Of a stretch of 64,000 nucleotides of DNA, positions 9,596 to 21,240 are shown in pieces (positions within the stretch are counted from its first letter, which is position 1; each line of letters begins with the position of its first letter). Made by a program: the position numbers and the translations under genes. The notes under the pieces were generated by a model. It worked only from the letters and a program-made list of their open reading frames with translations. It made no database searches and was not told where the DNA came from. This stretch comes from Hirsutella rhossiliensis (taxonomy: Eukaryota > Ascomycota > Sordariomycetes > Hypocreales > Ophiocordycipitaceae), in NCBI RefSeq assembly GCF_020360975.1, contig NW_025408668.1, positions 7,564,001 to 7,628,000 of the forward strand, written 5' to 3'.

Positions 9596-9622
9596 CAGGG
9601 TGGTAATCAATTCCACGTCAAC
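9596..9622 (+). repeat. hAT-like repeat, left part split by Copia-1
   Basis: Identical to the first 27 bases of the copy at 31438. The sequence then jumps into Copia-1 and resumes at 30256. Bases 9618-9622 (TCAAC) are the Copia-1 target site. Confidence 0.65.
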
Positions 9623-9810
9623 TGTTGGTAGGTCTCAATGCATGCATGCATAGATGATAGAGGTAACTGGTGTGTTGTAATCGTCTATGATCTTCTAGGG
9701 AGGGAGGAGGCCACGAAGCTAGCTATGTGGCCTCAGCTATCCTCAGCCGTACACGTGATAGCGCACGTGAGCTAGCTAGATGAGTACAATGGGTTACTAC
9801 AATTCCCACA
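9623..9810 (-). repeat. Copia-1 3' LTR (unmutated)
   Basis: Read minus it starts TGTGGGAATTG and ends CCTACCAACA. It differs from the other LTR mainly by CA/TG here against TA there. Confidence 0.85.
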
Positions 9811-9959
9811 CTGGCAACTTTTCTTTTGTGGTTGCAGCTGCTATAACGAACGAGGTAAGAAGACCTAGTTAGGTAGGTCATGACAACGAACCATGCAAAC
9901 CGGAAGGACCTAGTTAAATAGGTCGGTTATGATAACTAAAAAGGGGAAATAGAGCCCTT

Positions 9960-12516
9960 TAACTATGGGAACAATTTAATCGTAAGCCACTCGATAGATT
10001 AGGGGCGCGAGATATATCCTTCTATTCGAATTATTAGACTATTAGTATCGATAAAGCGTTCGAGGGCTTAGTTTAGTAATGCCTTCGTTATAGCATTAGC
10101 TAGGTTATCTGCACCGTTAATCTAACGAATCTCCGTAATCTCCCGTTGCTCGTATAACTAACGAAGGGCTATAATATCGATTATTAATCGTTTCTCCTTC
10201 GTCGTGCCTAGTTTAATAAGGCATTCGTAAAGGGAATATAAGTCCGTATAGACGATAAGAGGGATAGAAGGAAATCTAAGGCGGTCTATAATTATCTTTA
10301 AAGTCGTTATAAGCGATATTCCGATATCGAATCCGTTAACTATCCCGTAGATCTCTAAGGCAAGAACGCTGCGGGTAATATATTTATACTTAGTCGAACT
10401 CTAATATACGATATTGCCTTCGATCTTAAACTATTTATCTCTATTATTAGTCTCGTTAACGAGCGTAATAACGAATCCTAGCTAGGAGGATAGGTCCTTA
10501 TTATTCGTAAAAGATCTATCGGTAAAAATAATAAGCTTTACGGTAGCTAGATTAATTAGCTTATACGTAAGGCCTCGTTATTAATAATCTATTTGCTATT
10601 GTAAGCGCTTATTTAGGATAGTATAATCCTTATTATTAGGGGTTTAGATTTAAGCTATAACTAAGATATCGAATAAAGCTTCGGGTTAATAGATTAAAGC
10701 AACGTATAATCCTCGGGCTCTTTCCTAGACATAGCGTTAGTATCGATTAAATGCTTTCGGGTTAATAGTAGTAATCTTAGCTACTTATCCCTTCCGCTAA
10801 AGTAATAGGGATCCTATATCTAGTAGGGTTAGTTTTATACTATTAAAATTAACTATTGTTCCTAAGGTTATCGACGTCTTTAGCTTTGCTCGAAATTATA
10901 TATCCTCGAGCTTTTCTTCTTTATAGGCAGAAAAGCTATTAGTTCTAAGCATAAGGGTATTATTAGTCTATATTCTAATAATGCTAAACGTATCGGGGTC
11001 GGTATTTATAATTAAAAGGCAGGAGTTATATATTAATATAGATATATTAAGGTCTTAGATATAATATTGCTAATATATACGAAACTAATAGACTCTAGCT
11101 TCTATAATACCGTATAGGGGCTTAATAATACGAATAATCGTTCCTTTAAGGTATTTACCTTATAGTTTAGTAGGTAAATAGGTTAAAATAGTCTAGAATA
11201 ACTTAGTATAGGATTATAGGTATGCCTAGGTAATATCGCGGAGTAAGAGGGTTAAGTTATTGCTTTAAATAAGTCCGGGGGCGATAGCTAGAATAAGTCT
11301 TTAACTAATGCGTTAAATTATCGGGGATTATATTAATAGGGTGGTCTTCTTAAAGTCGCTATATCCGTAAATAATAAGTCTCGATTTTTCGTACGGCTTA
11401 GTATCTTTGCCTTTAACTTTACGAACTATTCGGGAGCGAAAGATATAAAGGTTGCCGTGAATTATTTAATCGTATCGTTTAAAGCTAAATATACCTCGTC
11501 CGATAAGGTTAGTTATCTCCGTATTATCGGAATCTTCGAACGGGGCGCCGGGGGCAGTAATAATGCCTTCGTTCCTAAGTTTAATAGATAATCTATACGT
11601 ATCTTCCTCCTTTTAAGTTATTAAACTTTAGTCTAGGGGCAAGGTTATTATAATTAAATCCTTTAGCTTATTCTTAGATCCGGGTAGGCGTTCTCTCTTA
11701 CGGGGTGCCGGGGGGTTAGGTCGGGCAGGGGTTTCTTCTTCTTTCTAGGCAAGGGCAGGAACTTAAGGGATTATAAAGTTATTACGTAGGTACGGCTATA
11801 TATATATAGAACGAAAGACTTAGGGGCCGTTAATTATATTAATTATAACGTTATAACCGTTAATCGAAGCGAGTTTAAAAGGTCCTTACTAACCGTCTTT
11901 CTCTCTCTAAATACGAACTTTACTTTATAGCGGGAGCGATAAAGCGTTAACGGCGGTCGGTCCGTTACGCGTATAAAGGGCATCTTTAACTTTTCTTTAT
12001 ACTAAGAGCTAGCGTAGTGTTTTTATCGCTTTCTATATTACTGCCGACCTTTTAAGGGTTATAGCTAAAGGCGGCGAATCTATAGTAAGGCAAGGGTACG
12101 CGCTAAAGATAAGCAAAGTTAGTATAATTCCGTTAGGTCTAGCTATATTATTAATAGCTTTTATAGCTATTTATAGGACTACGTTAGCGGAAGTAAAATT
12201 ACTAATTTCTACGTATAGGATATCGTACGCGCGTTAGAGAGGGGCATAATATCTTTTAACTTTTCTAATAGACTAATGCGTCTTAATAGGCACTTAAGAG
12301 CATTTAATCCCTATAAGTTTTGCCTCTTAGCGGAACTCTATTAAAGCAAAGTTAGTCCCTACGTTATATCGAATAGTATTAAGGGGTCTAAGGTATATAT
12401 CGATCTAGAGGGTCCGAAGGGTCTCCTATATATCCTTAGCTAATATTAAGGGTAGGAATCTTACTCCTTAGAAAGTAGTAGCTACGTCTACGATATATAG
12501 AACGGGGCGTTACGGG
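9960..12516 (-). pseudogene. Copia-1 pol: integrase core, RT, RNase H (RIPped)
   Basis: Read minus through stops. From 12516 leftward there is an integrase core with YIVDVATTF, NVGTNFALIEF and a later E (KVKRYYAPL), i.e. the D-D-E triad in context. Reverse transcriptase follows: QSPTIQRISQRL, LLRDITQAYTQS, KPLYGI and the later INTDPDTF / QTNNTL block (TDD in active relatives). RNase H reads FTDRSFTNNKDLSSQLGF, VLALEIYG, VYTDLYSLYECL, GTTKEKRLIID and NLANAITK (NPADAMTK in relatives), ending about 10010. Its N-terminal part continues at 20373 on the other side of Gypsy-1. Nonsense changes are TGG or CAG/CAA turned into TAG/TAA. 9811-9960 is unmutated 3' untranslated sequence. Confidence 0.8.
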
Positions 12517-12521
12517 CTTCC

Positions 12522-12971
12522 TATAACGACCGGTATTATTCCTAAGGGATAAACCTATCGAGGGGTTTATATTAGTAGATATAATAGGGCGTGGTCTAAG
12601 TAATAATAAGTATATTACGTTAGTAATAAGTCGGAGGTCGTAGACTATAGACTATAACTAGGTAATTAGAATTAGAGATAGAATCGTAATAAAGATCTAT
12701 ATTAAAAGCTAGAGAGCTATCTATCTAAAAGAGTAAAAGTAGGTAGCTATATATACTTATAGAGACTATCCTTAGATTATAGGCCTAGCTATAATCCCTA
12801 ACGTTAGATCGTATAGAGCGTAGTAATCCTATTAATCCTAGATTACTTAGATCTCTACGATCCCCTTAATCCTATATCTATTAGATAGTCGTACTAACTA
12901 TTTATCCGTTAGACTGTGTTATATACTTAACGCGGTCGACCGTTAGCGGCCTAGTAGCCGTAGTCGTAATA
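12522..12971 (-). repeat. Gypsy-1 3' LTR
   Basis: 450 bp, starting TATAACGAC and ending GTCGTAATA on the plus strand; the ends are TG..CA termini after RIP. Same length as the partner at 19923. Confidence 0.9.
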
Positions 12972-12999
12972 TAATATCTCCCCTCCTTTTAGTCTTATC

Positions 13000-15900
13000 C
13001 GTAAGACCTACTATAGCTGCCTTAGCCGCTATATATAAATATACCTTTATTACGTCGTACGTAAGTATATTGTTCCTTATTTCTTTATCCTTTTAGGATA
13101 TACTACTAATAGTATATCTAGTCGTATATTAAAAAATCGTTCCTAAAAAGCCTCTAAGCGCGCTACTCTTACCGAATATATCGACTTAAGTAGAGATCCT
13201 ACCGATATACTATATACTTAATGTTTTAAGGCGAAGAAGACGAATTATTAAATAGCCGAAAATTCTTCGCGCTATAATAATTATATTACTAATAGTCGTC
13301 CCTATTATAATAGTATTTTAGTAGCCTCTTCTTATAGGTATCTTTTAATTCTTTCTATACGTAGTAGCTAATATATTTCTTTTAGTAACTAAATTATTAA
13401 CGGAGTAGCGTAGGCTATATTCTAAAGAGGAGGAAGCTAAGGAAGCTTTATTAAAGCTTTAGGTATAACTTATAAACCTTTAGTCGTAAATATCTATCGC
13501 CGTTAATCGTTTAGCTCGTATTTAGAAGATTTAGAATTATATAAAGGAAAAGAGTTCTAAGTTATTTCGTCGTAGTATCTAAGAAGTAGATACCGAGGAT
13601 AGCGTTTTACCTACGCTTAATACGTATAAGTATTAGGTAGTAAATAACTTATAATCGTTAAGCGTTCTTAACGAGGCGAATTAGTCTTCGTTTAGTATTA
13701 GCGAGGAGTTTATAGATCTTAGTCCTTTAATCCCTCCTAAACCTTCTAGTAAAATTATTAAAGTAAAGAGCTATAATAGGTTAAGTGCTTAAGTAGTTCC
13801 TAGGTATTTTCTTTTAGTTTATATCCCTTCTACTTAATAAGGTATTCTTATTACTAACCTTATTTTCTTATATCTAGTATTTATTTTACTTTATATTCTT
13901 AATTATTATCGACATCGATTTTTTCCTATAGTTTAGCGTTTCGTAGTACTAGTTTTAATAATAAGATATAAAATATCGGGTATATCTATATTATCGTTAG
14001 TAGTAAAAGTTTATAGTTAACTTTTAAAATAGTTTTCTTAACTTTAAACGGTCTAAGTTTCTTAAAATCTAATTTATTACTTAGTCGTTTTATTTTAATA
14101 TTTCGTTATATAAGGTAGACTATATCTCTTTCTTAAAAGATTAGTCCCTATAATCTTTTCTAGTTATAGTAAGTAGATATTTATTCTTTAATAAATTAAA
14201 GTTCTTATTATATTTCTTTATATAGTTTTTATAGCTAATCTACTTATAGTATCGCTCGTTCCGCTTATAGTCCTTATTAAGTAACCTTAAATACTTCTAG
14301 GTTATATCTATAATTAGTATATATTAGTAAGAGCTTAGTTATTTCTATAACTAAGCTATTATAAGCTAGTTACGCTATTAGTAGCTATTTAACTTAATTG
14401 TTTTATTCGTAGCTAATATAGTATTATAAATATTATTTAAGCGTTTAGTTAAGTCGTTCCGTTTATCTATCTATTTATAGGTAATAAGCTATACTAAGCT
14501 TATATTTTATCCCTAATTATACTATAAGAGCTTACTAAAATTTAGCTATAAATATACTTCCTTTATTAAAGATAATCTCGTTTAATAGTCTATAATTACT
14601 AATAATTATTTATAGGAATATATATACTAGCTCTTTTATATTACTTACTTCTTTATATAGTAAAAAATACCTATATTTCGTTAGTTTATTAATAATAACG
14701 AATATACTATTATACTTAGCGTTAGTTATAGGTTCTTTTTATAGTAGTAGCTTTATAATATAATTAAAAGCTATCGAATCCTATAGTTTCTCTAGTACTA
14801 ATAGCGGTTATAATTCTCTATATAGTTTATATCGTTTAGTTTTACTTTATATATAAAGTTTATATTCTTTAATAACTTATCGTACTACTTCTTTAAGCTA
14901 TAAGAAGTTATATTATCGTTTAATCTATTTTATTATTCTTTAGATTCCTTAGTATCTATATATTAGATATTCGTATATATCTTATATAACTTTATCTTAT
15001 AATTCTAGTAGTATCTAGATTTTATTTTTATATATTAAAACTTCTAAATATTCTATATTATATCCGTTTAGTGCTTTATATTCTTTTATTTATTTTAGGA
15101 TCTTTTAGTATATTAAGTCGTTAAGTTATACTTTAAATATTATATTTAGCTATCGTTATTAGTAGTTCCCGTTTTTATTAATTTCTAGGAGCTATCCTTT
15201 TACTATAGGTGCCCTTATATTATAGTTACTTTATTAACTAAGGGTATTAGCTCGACCGTTTTCTATTCCTTTTCTATAGATTATTTTATAGTTAAATTCT
15301 AATAAGTATTCGGCCTATTAAATCTATCGTCCGTTTAACTATTATATAGTTATAAAGTATAAGATATTTTTATAATCTATATAAACCTTAACTTTATACT
15401 TACTTCTAAGAAAGTAGTATTAAAATTCCTTAAAAGCTTAAATAATTATAAGGAATTCTTTATCGTAGATAGGGTAATTAAGTTCTACGCTATATAGCTT
15501 CTTTAAATAGAATATAATTAGTCGTAGTCTTCCTTTATTATCTTTTTATCCGATTTATACTCTTAGAGTAAAGTCTAATATATTAGTTTTAAGTTCGATT
15601 TATTATTCTAGATCGAAGGTAGTTAAGACTAGTTCTTATATAATCGTAGTTTTAATATATTTAAAAGCTTCGTTAGCTTTATCGTCCTATATAAATTCTT
15701 TTTCCTTCTTTATTAAGTCGTATAGTAGTACTATAATCTTTTCGAAATCTTTAATAAATCGTCGATAGTAATTTATAAATCCTAGGAAACTTTATATATC
15801 CTTAACGTTTTTTAGCGTTAGCTATTCTTTAACTAAGTTAATCTTATCTTATTATATTTATATCTCTCTTAGTAAGATCGTATATCTAAGGAAGTCTACT

Positions 15901-18900
15901 TCCTATATATAAAACTTACTTTTCTTTAGTTTAACTAGTAACTTTATATTCTAAAGTACGCGGAGTACCTTATAGACGTATTCCTTATATTCTTCTAAAG
16001 TATCTAAGAAAATTAGGATATTATCTAAGTATACTACTATAAAGATATTTAAGTATTCGTATAGGATATTATTAATTATCTATTAAAAGGTAGCTAGTAT
16101 ATTTATAAGTCTAAATAGTATTACTAGATATTTAAATAGTCCGAATTTCGTTTTAAAGGCTATTATCTATTTACGTCCTTTTTTTATATATATTAAGTTA
16201 TAGGCGCTTTTAAGGTCGAGGGCTATAAACTATTTTTTACTATATAGTCGATCTTATAGTTCCGATATAAGCGGTAATAGTATTCGGTCTTTTATTATAA
16301 TATTGTTTAAGCGTCTATAGTCGATAACTAGTTATAGCTTACTGTTTTTCTTTAAAATAAATATAACTAGGTAGCTTACTTTAAATATTAACGTTTATAT
16401 ATATCCTTTTCGTAGATTCTCGTCGAGGTAGTCGTATAGCGTTTATAGTTATTTTTCGTTTAAGTTATAGATCTTATAAAACGTTAGCGTTATTCTATCC
16501 TTAAGATAAATTTCGTAGTCCTATTAGCTATATTTAGGTAACCCTATCTTAAGTTCTTCCTTAAAGAGTTTATTATATTTCTAGTATTTCTAGGGGATGT
16601 TTTTTATTCTATCTTATAGGCTTTATTCTTTCTTTTAAGAGCTAGTTTCTCTTAACTTAAGCTCTTTATTAATTTATTTAAGGTCTTTCCTTAAAGTAGT
16701 AATAACTCTTTAGATCTTTATATTATATCCTTTATTCTATTTATATCGGATACTAGGTTATATAGCTATATTAGTTAGTATATAAGTCTTATTAGTCGAT
16801 TTTATTATATCTACTAGTTCGGTTACTATTTTCGTTTATATTACTAAAGCCTATAATAATTTACTTAAACGGTTATCCCTTTTATCTTATTTAGTAGCTA
16901 AATTATTATAAAATTTTACTTTCTCTTAAATCTACTAGTCTTAGAAACTTATATCTTCGTTTTAATATAGCTAGCTAGTTTTCTAGTTAATTAATAGGTT
17001 GCTCTCCTATAGCTATAAAAGCCTTAATATAAAGTTATATTCTTTAATATCTATAATATTAAAGTTAACTTATTCGTCGTAGCCCTAAATATTAATATCG
17101 AGGTAATTAATCTTTATATTAATAATTCTATTATTATAGTTAAAGGCCTCTCCTTTAATATTTATAAGTTTATATAGATCTTTCTTATATCTCTATATAA
17201 GTCGGTAACGATTAACGACTCTAGGTAAAATATAATTGCTTATTACGCTATAGTTTAAAAGTATATATACGTAATATCCTACGATTTAAATATTTAATAC
17301 TATTTAGTTACTATAGCTTACTATTACTATATATAAGGTCCTTAGATCTTATTATATTATACTAGTCTATAGCCTTTTTATAGATAGCATACCTTGTTTT
17401 TTACTTAGTCCTTATTTATTTCGTCTATATATTCTTCTTTAATTTATTACTAGTATCGTTTCTTTATTCTTTCGTTGCGTTAAGTTATTATTTAACTTAA
17501 GAGGCTAACTTCTTATAACTAGTTAAAGATTTCTTATTTCTTAACGCTATATCGTTTATACTAAGTCGCTTTATAGTTAATTATATAGTTTATATTGTAA
17601 TTCTATTTATTTTTATACTAAAGGTCGAGTTTTCGTTCTATATCTTTCTATTTTATATATAGTTTATCTACGTTAATTTTTCCTTAGTTAAATATAGCCT
17701 ATAGCCTTTATATATATTACTAGTAATCTTTTAGTATACCGTTATATCGTTTATACTATACTTATACTTTTTTATATTTATAAACTCTATAGTTTAAGTA
17801 TACGTATTTATTATAATCTTCTTTATTATATTTAATTCGTTATATAAGTCTTTAAAAGATTAATAGTTTAGATACCTTAAAGCGAGTAGCGCTATACTAT
17901 TCCTTTATTTTAGCGTATTTATAGATTTTATATATCTTTAAAAGATATCTCGTTAATAAACTATAATTATCGCGGTATTTAAGTAGCGTGCTATAATTAG
18001 GTTTTAATAATATAACTTAGTTATTTAAGTAGCGTTAATCGATTTTCTAGTAGTTTAGTTTTATACTTAGGTAGGGTTTCGAAAGTACTTATCCTTTAAA
18101 CCTAACTAAGAAGGCGTCGTATTATACCTTTATCTAGAAGTATATTATATAATCTAGGTAAACGTATAATATCTATAAAATATACTTATAGTACTTATAA
18201 GTAAGTAGTATTTATAGATCGTCTTTAAATTCTCCTTATAGTTACTATTCTCGTTATAGAGCTATAAAGGTATCGACTATAGCGATAGCTATAGTATAGT
18301 CTCCTTTATATAGTACCGGTTAATATCGAATTAATATAGCTTATTAGTTTTCCGTAAGAATTTAAGGTATTTATTAAGTTCTAATTTTAAGTATTTCTTT
18401 AAATTCTTTAAAGTATAGAGCGTATTCTTTAATCGTAGTATTTTCCCTTAGTAATAAGGGTAGTAGTATAAGTTCGTTCTTATCTTCTATTTCTCTAAGT
18501 ATTTCTTATTCTTTAAAGCTTATATCGTCGATACTTCGTTATTCCTCTTTAAGTTATTATCTAAGTTTTATAAGTATAAGAGCTATATCTATATCTTCTT
18601 TATTATATTACTTATAGACTACCCGTTATTATTATCGATTTTTATTTCGTATATCCTTCTAGAATCGTTTACCGTTTTTCCTAATCTAGTCTTAAGAGAC
18701 TCCTTTAAGATAAGGGTATTTTAGTTCTACGAATTTAACTTATTTCTATATTTTAAGATCCCTTCGTTATATTATTATAAGGGTCTTCTTTAGTAGCTTT
18801 AAGAACTATCTAGTACTATTCTTATCGCTTAAGTATACTATATATTTATCGTCGTAGTATACGGTCTAACTAAGGAGTTTATACTTTAGTTCCTATTTAT

Positions 18901-19900
18901 TAGTAGCGTTTAAGTATTTCTTACCTTTTAAGGCTAGTACTTAGTAGGTTTTCTTCTCCTTATAAGGTTATCTATATTCTTTAAAGTAATATCTAAGTTT
19001 CCTATAGTTAAAATACTTTCCTTTACTTTTCTATATTACTTTTAGGTCTATCTTACTTAGGTTAGTTATATAGGTATAGGTAATAGGAGTTTCGCGCTTT
19101 TTTTTATAGTTAGCGCGTTAGTTAAAGTTATTCCTATAAGAAGGGTTCTAGTTTCCTCTTCCTTATTTCTTTTCTTAGCGTCGTATATACTATCTATCGT
19201 TAATTTATACTACTATAGTAATATAGTCCGAGAGGTTATTAGGTCGATTTTCCTTATAAAGTTCGTCCTTAACTTCTTCTTTAAGCTTATTATAGAATCG
19301 TAATATAAGAGGTTCGTCGTCCTAATTAAGCTTTAAGGTAACTTATCGGAACTTTATAGTATAATCTAATACTAAGATCCTTTATTAGAGTTCTCGAAGT
19401 TTTTATTTAGCTTCTTATTCCTTATTAGTTATTCTAAATACCTTTATAATAGCTTCTTCGAATCCTTAGAAACTAGTAAAGACTTTAATAATCTTATTAT
19501 CTTATTATACTAGTTAGTTATCGAGAAAGTCCCTTATAATAGGTCTAAACTAAGCGAGTGCCGTTCTAGATAAATAATTTCCTATATAGAGTACCTTTTC
19601 GACTAGGTCTAAGAGTTTAGTAGGGTAAAACTAATAATAGGCCTTAAGTTAGGTAAGAAAGTCTTAAAGCGTGCTATAAGTACCGTTAAATAGTCCTAGC
19701 TATTTTAGTTTAACTACTTCTCTAAGGTCCCTAACTTATCCGTTACCTCCTATATTCCTAAGTAACTATACCTCTTATTAAAGGGTAATAATCTCGCGTA
19801 TTATATCCTAAGGCGATATAGTAGCTCTAGAGTTAGTTAATCTAGTTTACTATATAGGTATATTAATAGTTATAATATTACTTAGAGTAACGCGGTATTA
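13000..19900 (-). pseudogene. Gypsy-1 gag-pol (RIPped)
   Basis: Read minus. Gag (right part) has a zinc knuckle near 18990-19020 reading KYFNYRKLRYYFKEYR, in which Tyr stands for Cys and His (C-x2-C-x4-H-x4-C spacing kept). A protease-RT linker with NFILRLL near 17030 follows. Reverse transcriptase at about 15950-16350 reads VIDYRRLNNI, ALDLKSAYNLI and VVYLDNILIF (YLDD with one Asp lost). RNase H and integrase should lie to the left, at about 14200-15800. A chromodomain near 13780-13860 reads YKLKENT, a stop (Trp), ELLKHL. The order gag-PR-RT-RH-INT-chromodomain is that of chromoviruses, whose chromodomain targets integration to marked chromatin. Stops are dense and all of RIP type. Confidence 0.8.
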
Positions 19901-19922
19901 TACTAAATAAGAGCTTTTAATA

Positions 19923-20372
19923 TATAATAACCGGTATTATTCCTAAGGGATAAACCTATCGAGGGGTTTATATTAGTAGATATAATAGGGCGTGGTCTAA
20001 GTAATAATAAGTATATTACGTTAGTAATAAGTCGGAGGTTATAGACTATAGACTATAACTAGGTAATTAAAATTAGAGATAGAATCGTAATAAAGATCTA
20101 TATTAAAAGCTAGAGAGCTATCTATCTAAAGGAGTAAAAGTAGGTAGCTATATATACCTATAGAGACTATCCTTAGATTATAGGCCTAGCTATAATCCCT
20201 AACGTTAGATTATATAGAGCGTAGTAATCCTATTAATCCTAGATTACTTAGATCTCTACGATCCCCTCGATCCTATATCTATTAAATAGTCGTGCTAACT
20301 ATTTATCCGTTAGACCGTGTTACGTGCTTAACGCGGTCGACCGTTAGTAGCTTAGTAGCTATAGTTATAATA
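19923..20372 (-). repeat. Gypsy-1 5' LTR
   Basis: 450 bp partner of 12522-12971; the differences are mostly C/T and G/A at former CA/TG or CG sites. Followed directly by the CTTCC duplication at 20373. Confidence 0.9.
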
Positions 20373-20830
20373 CTTCCTAGGTATATTATATCGACGATAA
20401 TTTCGTAGTTAAATTCTTAGTTATCCTTAAGGGTAAATTTAAAGCGTCTTAGGGCTTATAAGTGCATTTAATAGTAATAGTAGAACTTAGAAATAGTCTC
20501 TAATATATCTATCGAAACGTCGCTATAGCCGGCTTACTTTAAAAGGTAATATAACTTAGGGACTGCTAGGTATTTAAATCGTCGGTAAAGTATACGAATC
20601 TTAGTCTTTATAAGAAACGCGATAGAGTCTTTAGCCTTTAAGAGAAAGAACTAGGGATATCCCTATTTATAGGTAATAGGGATACTTATTTTACTATTAG
20701 TATAATAATTAGTATATTCGTATAAGGAACGGTGTTCCTACTATAAATAAAGCAGCTATAATATACTCTCCCGATTATATAAGCTAATAAGTAGTATATT
20801 AATTATAGATAAAATCTTATCCTATAGAGC
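20373..20830 (-). pseudogene. Copia-1 integrase N-terminal part (RIPped)
   Basis: Read minus: GYP, a stop (Trp or Gln), FFLLKAKDSIAFL, then LYRRFKYLAVPKLYYLLK (GAG_pre-integrase), then SKFYYYY and LRRFKFTLKDN, where the Tyr run stands for the His/Cys zinc-binding residues, and NYEIIVDIIYL. The frame meets the part at 12516 across Gypsy-1 with one copy of CTTCC removed. Confidence 0.75.
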
Positions 20831-21240
20831 AAGAATCACTCGTTATTTTGCATGTTATTATACATTAAACGGGTTGCCGGTTATCGTATAATCGGGAATC
20901 GAAGGAACAGAGCTAGCTTAGAATACTAGCTAAGACCTCTTAAGAACACCGGCACGACTAACCTCCTTTAAACACGAATATTAGTAGAACCAAGATACTT
21001 CTAGATTTACTCGAGGTATCACGGAATTCCCTAGTCTTAGGGCTATACGGCAGCCTAAATCTAGTCCCGAAAGGTTCTTCTATTCAGCTATAATTATCTA
21101 TATAAAACAGCATATCCGCTAGTAGATAGATAGAGAATTATTAACTTTAACACCTCTTCTATATACTAATATACTACTAATAAATTCCGTTGAAAATCCT
21201 ACCTTATACTCCTTCTTCCCCTCTATTACGTAGTCTTACG
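20831..21240. other. Lightly mutated patch inside Copia-1
   Basis: About 400 bases between the protease and integrase reading frames, where relatives need only a few dozen codons. CA and TG survive here more than on either side (for example GCAAGAATCACTC near 20840). It is probably another small insertion such as a solo LTR, but I could not fix its ends or a target duplication. No coding potential seen. Confidence 0.35.

Larger units (their letters stand above)
12522..20372 (-). mobile_element. Gypsy-1, chromodomain LTR retrotransposon (RIPped)
   Basis: 7851 bp with 450-bp LTRs and the 5-bp target duplication CTTCC at 12517-12521 and 20373-20377. It is inserted in the integrase region of Copia-1. 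Minus orientation is shown by the pol reading and by the purine tract AAAAGGAGGGGAGA (12976-12990) beside the 3' LTR. Two further copies are at 35409 and 54835. No open frame of 60 codons survives. Confidence 0.92.
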
